Part shown: positions 5,352 to 5,461 of the stretch, in pieces | Layout of the letters: each line of letters starts with the position of its first letter | How positions within the stretch are numbered: the first letter of the stretch is position 1 | Assembly: GCA_029975625.1 (NCBI GenBank) | Contig: JARKOR010000002.1 | Span: 1-5,461 of the forward strand | Direction: 5' to 3' | Source of the DNA: Nanosynbacter sp. | GTDB taxonomy: Bacteria; Patescibacteriota; Saccharimonadia; Saccharimonadales; Saccharimonadaceae | Length of the DNA stretch: 5,461 nt | Position numbers and translations under genes: made by a program | Notes under the pieces: generated by a model | What the model was told of the DNA's origin: nothing | What the model saw: only the letters and a program-made list of their open reading frames with translations | Databases searched by the model: none

Positions 5352-5461
5352 ATGTATAAACGAATTCTTCTCAAACTCTCCGGTGAACAGCTTCAGGGTA
5401 ATAAATCAAGCGGCTTCGATGCGGAGCGAGCCAGATGGATTGCCGAACAAATCAAACCAGT
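5352..5461 (+). CDS. pyrH: UMP kinase, N-terminal fragment
   Basis: Only the first 36 codons are in the window. They open with MYKRILLKLSGEQLQG, the signature N-terminus of bacterial UMP kinase (amino-acid-kinase fold), where K8 and the following SGE contribute to nucleotide binding, and continue with a helix (FDAERARWIAEQIKP) that also fits. PyrH makes UDP from UMP and ATP in pyrimidine nucleotide synthesis, in the cytoplasm. The usual family motif is LSGEAL; here A is Q. The ATG at 5352 is supported by the family N-terminus and by the extended -10 six nt upstream. The rest of the gene, including the catalytic residues, lies past the right edge. Confidence 0.93.
   Translation, partial: MYKRILLKLSGEQLQGNKSSGFDAERARWIAEQIKP

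Noticed and set aside
1..5461. CRISPR array, insertion sequence, prophage or toxin-antitoxin system
   Set aside because: No regularly spaced repeats, transposase or phage genes, or terminal inverted repeats with target duplications were seen.

Overview
The window reads as a compact bacterial chromosome segment of intermediate G+C content with standard stop usage: TGA ends dnaG and orn, so code 25 is not in use. My best guess for the source is Patescibacteria (CPR), most likely Saccharibacteria/TM7. The reasons are a short primary sigma factor without a full region 1.1, a DnaG whose zinc-ribbon cysteines and histidine are all replaced, tight gene packing, and mostly leaderless-looking starts. 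This assignment is inference; no rRNA gene is present to settle it.

Layout. Positions 1-305 (-) hold the N-terminal third of a VTC-domain (polyphosphate polymerase type) protein that runs off the left edge. Positions 388-3077 (-) hold a two-gene dnaG-rpoD operon joined by a 4-nt GTGA overlap. A 168-bp divergent promoter region follows, then a small single-pass membrane protein of unknown function (3246-3899, +). That gene converges on, and shares its stop palindrome with, a two-gene (-) operon: orn (oligoribonuclease) followed by an MmcQ/YjbR-family gene, again with a 4-nt overlap (ATGA). A divergent, AT-rich promoter region (4762-4873) leads to an orphan small basic protein gene (4874-5236, +). 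This is followed by a large imperfect stem-loop (5250-5321), and then by the start of pyrH (UMP kinase), cut by the right edge.

Themes. The identifiable genes are housekeeping: replication priming, transcription initiation, removal of short RNA fragments, UMP phosphorylation. The most coherent unlisted signal is in the starts. Four transcription units (dnaG, the membrane protein, orn, pyrH) each carry an extended -10 element (TGnTAnnnT) ending exactly 6 or 7 nt before the ATG, which predicts mRNAs starting at or next to the start codon. The two operon-internal genes (rpoD and the mmcQ-like gene) instead have strong Shine-Dalgarno sequences. The sigma factor in the same window keeps the His and Glu of region 3.0 that read extended -10 elements. 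The least explained part is 4800-5340, with an orphan gene, a 5' hairpin and a 3' stem-loop.
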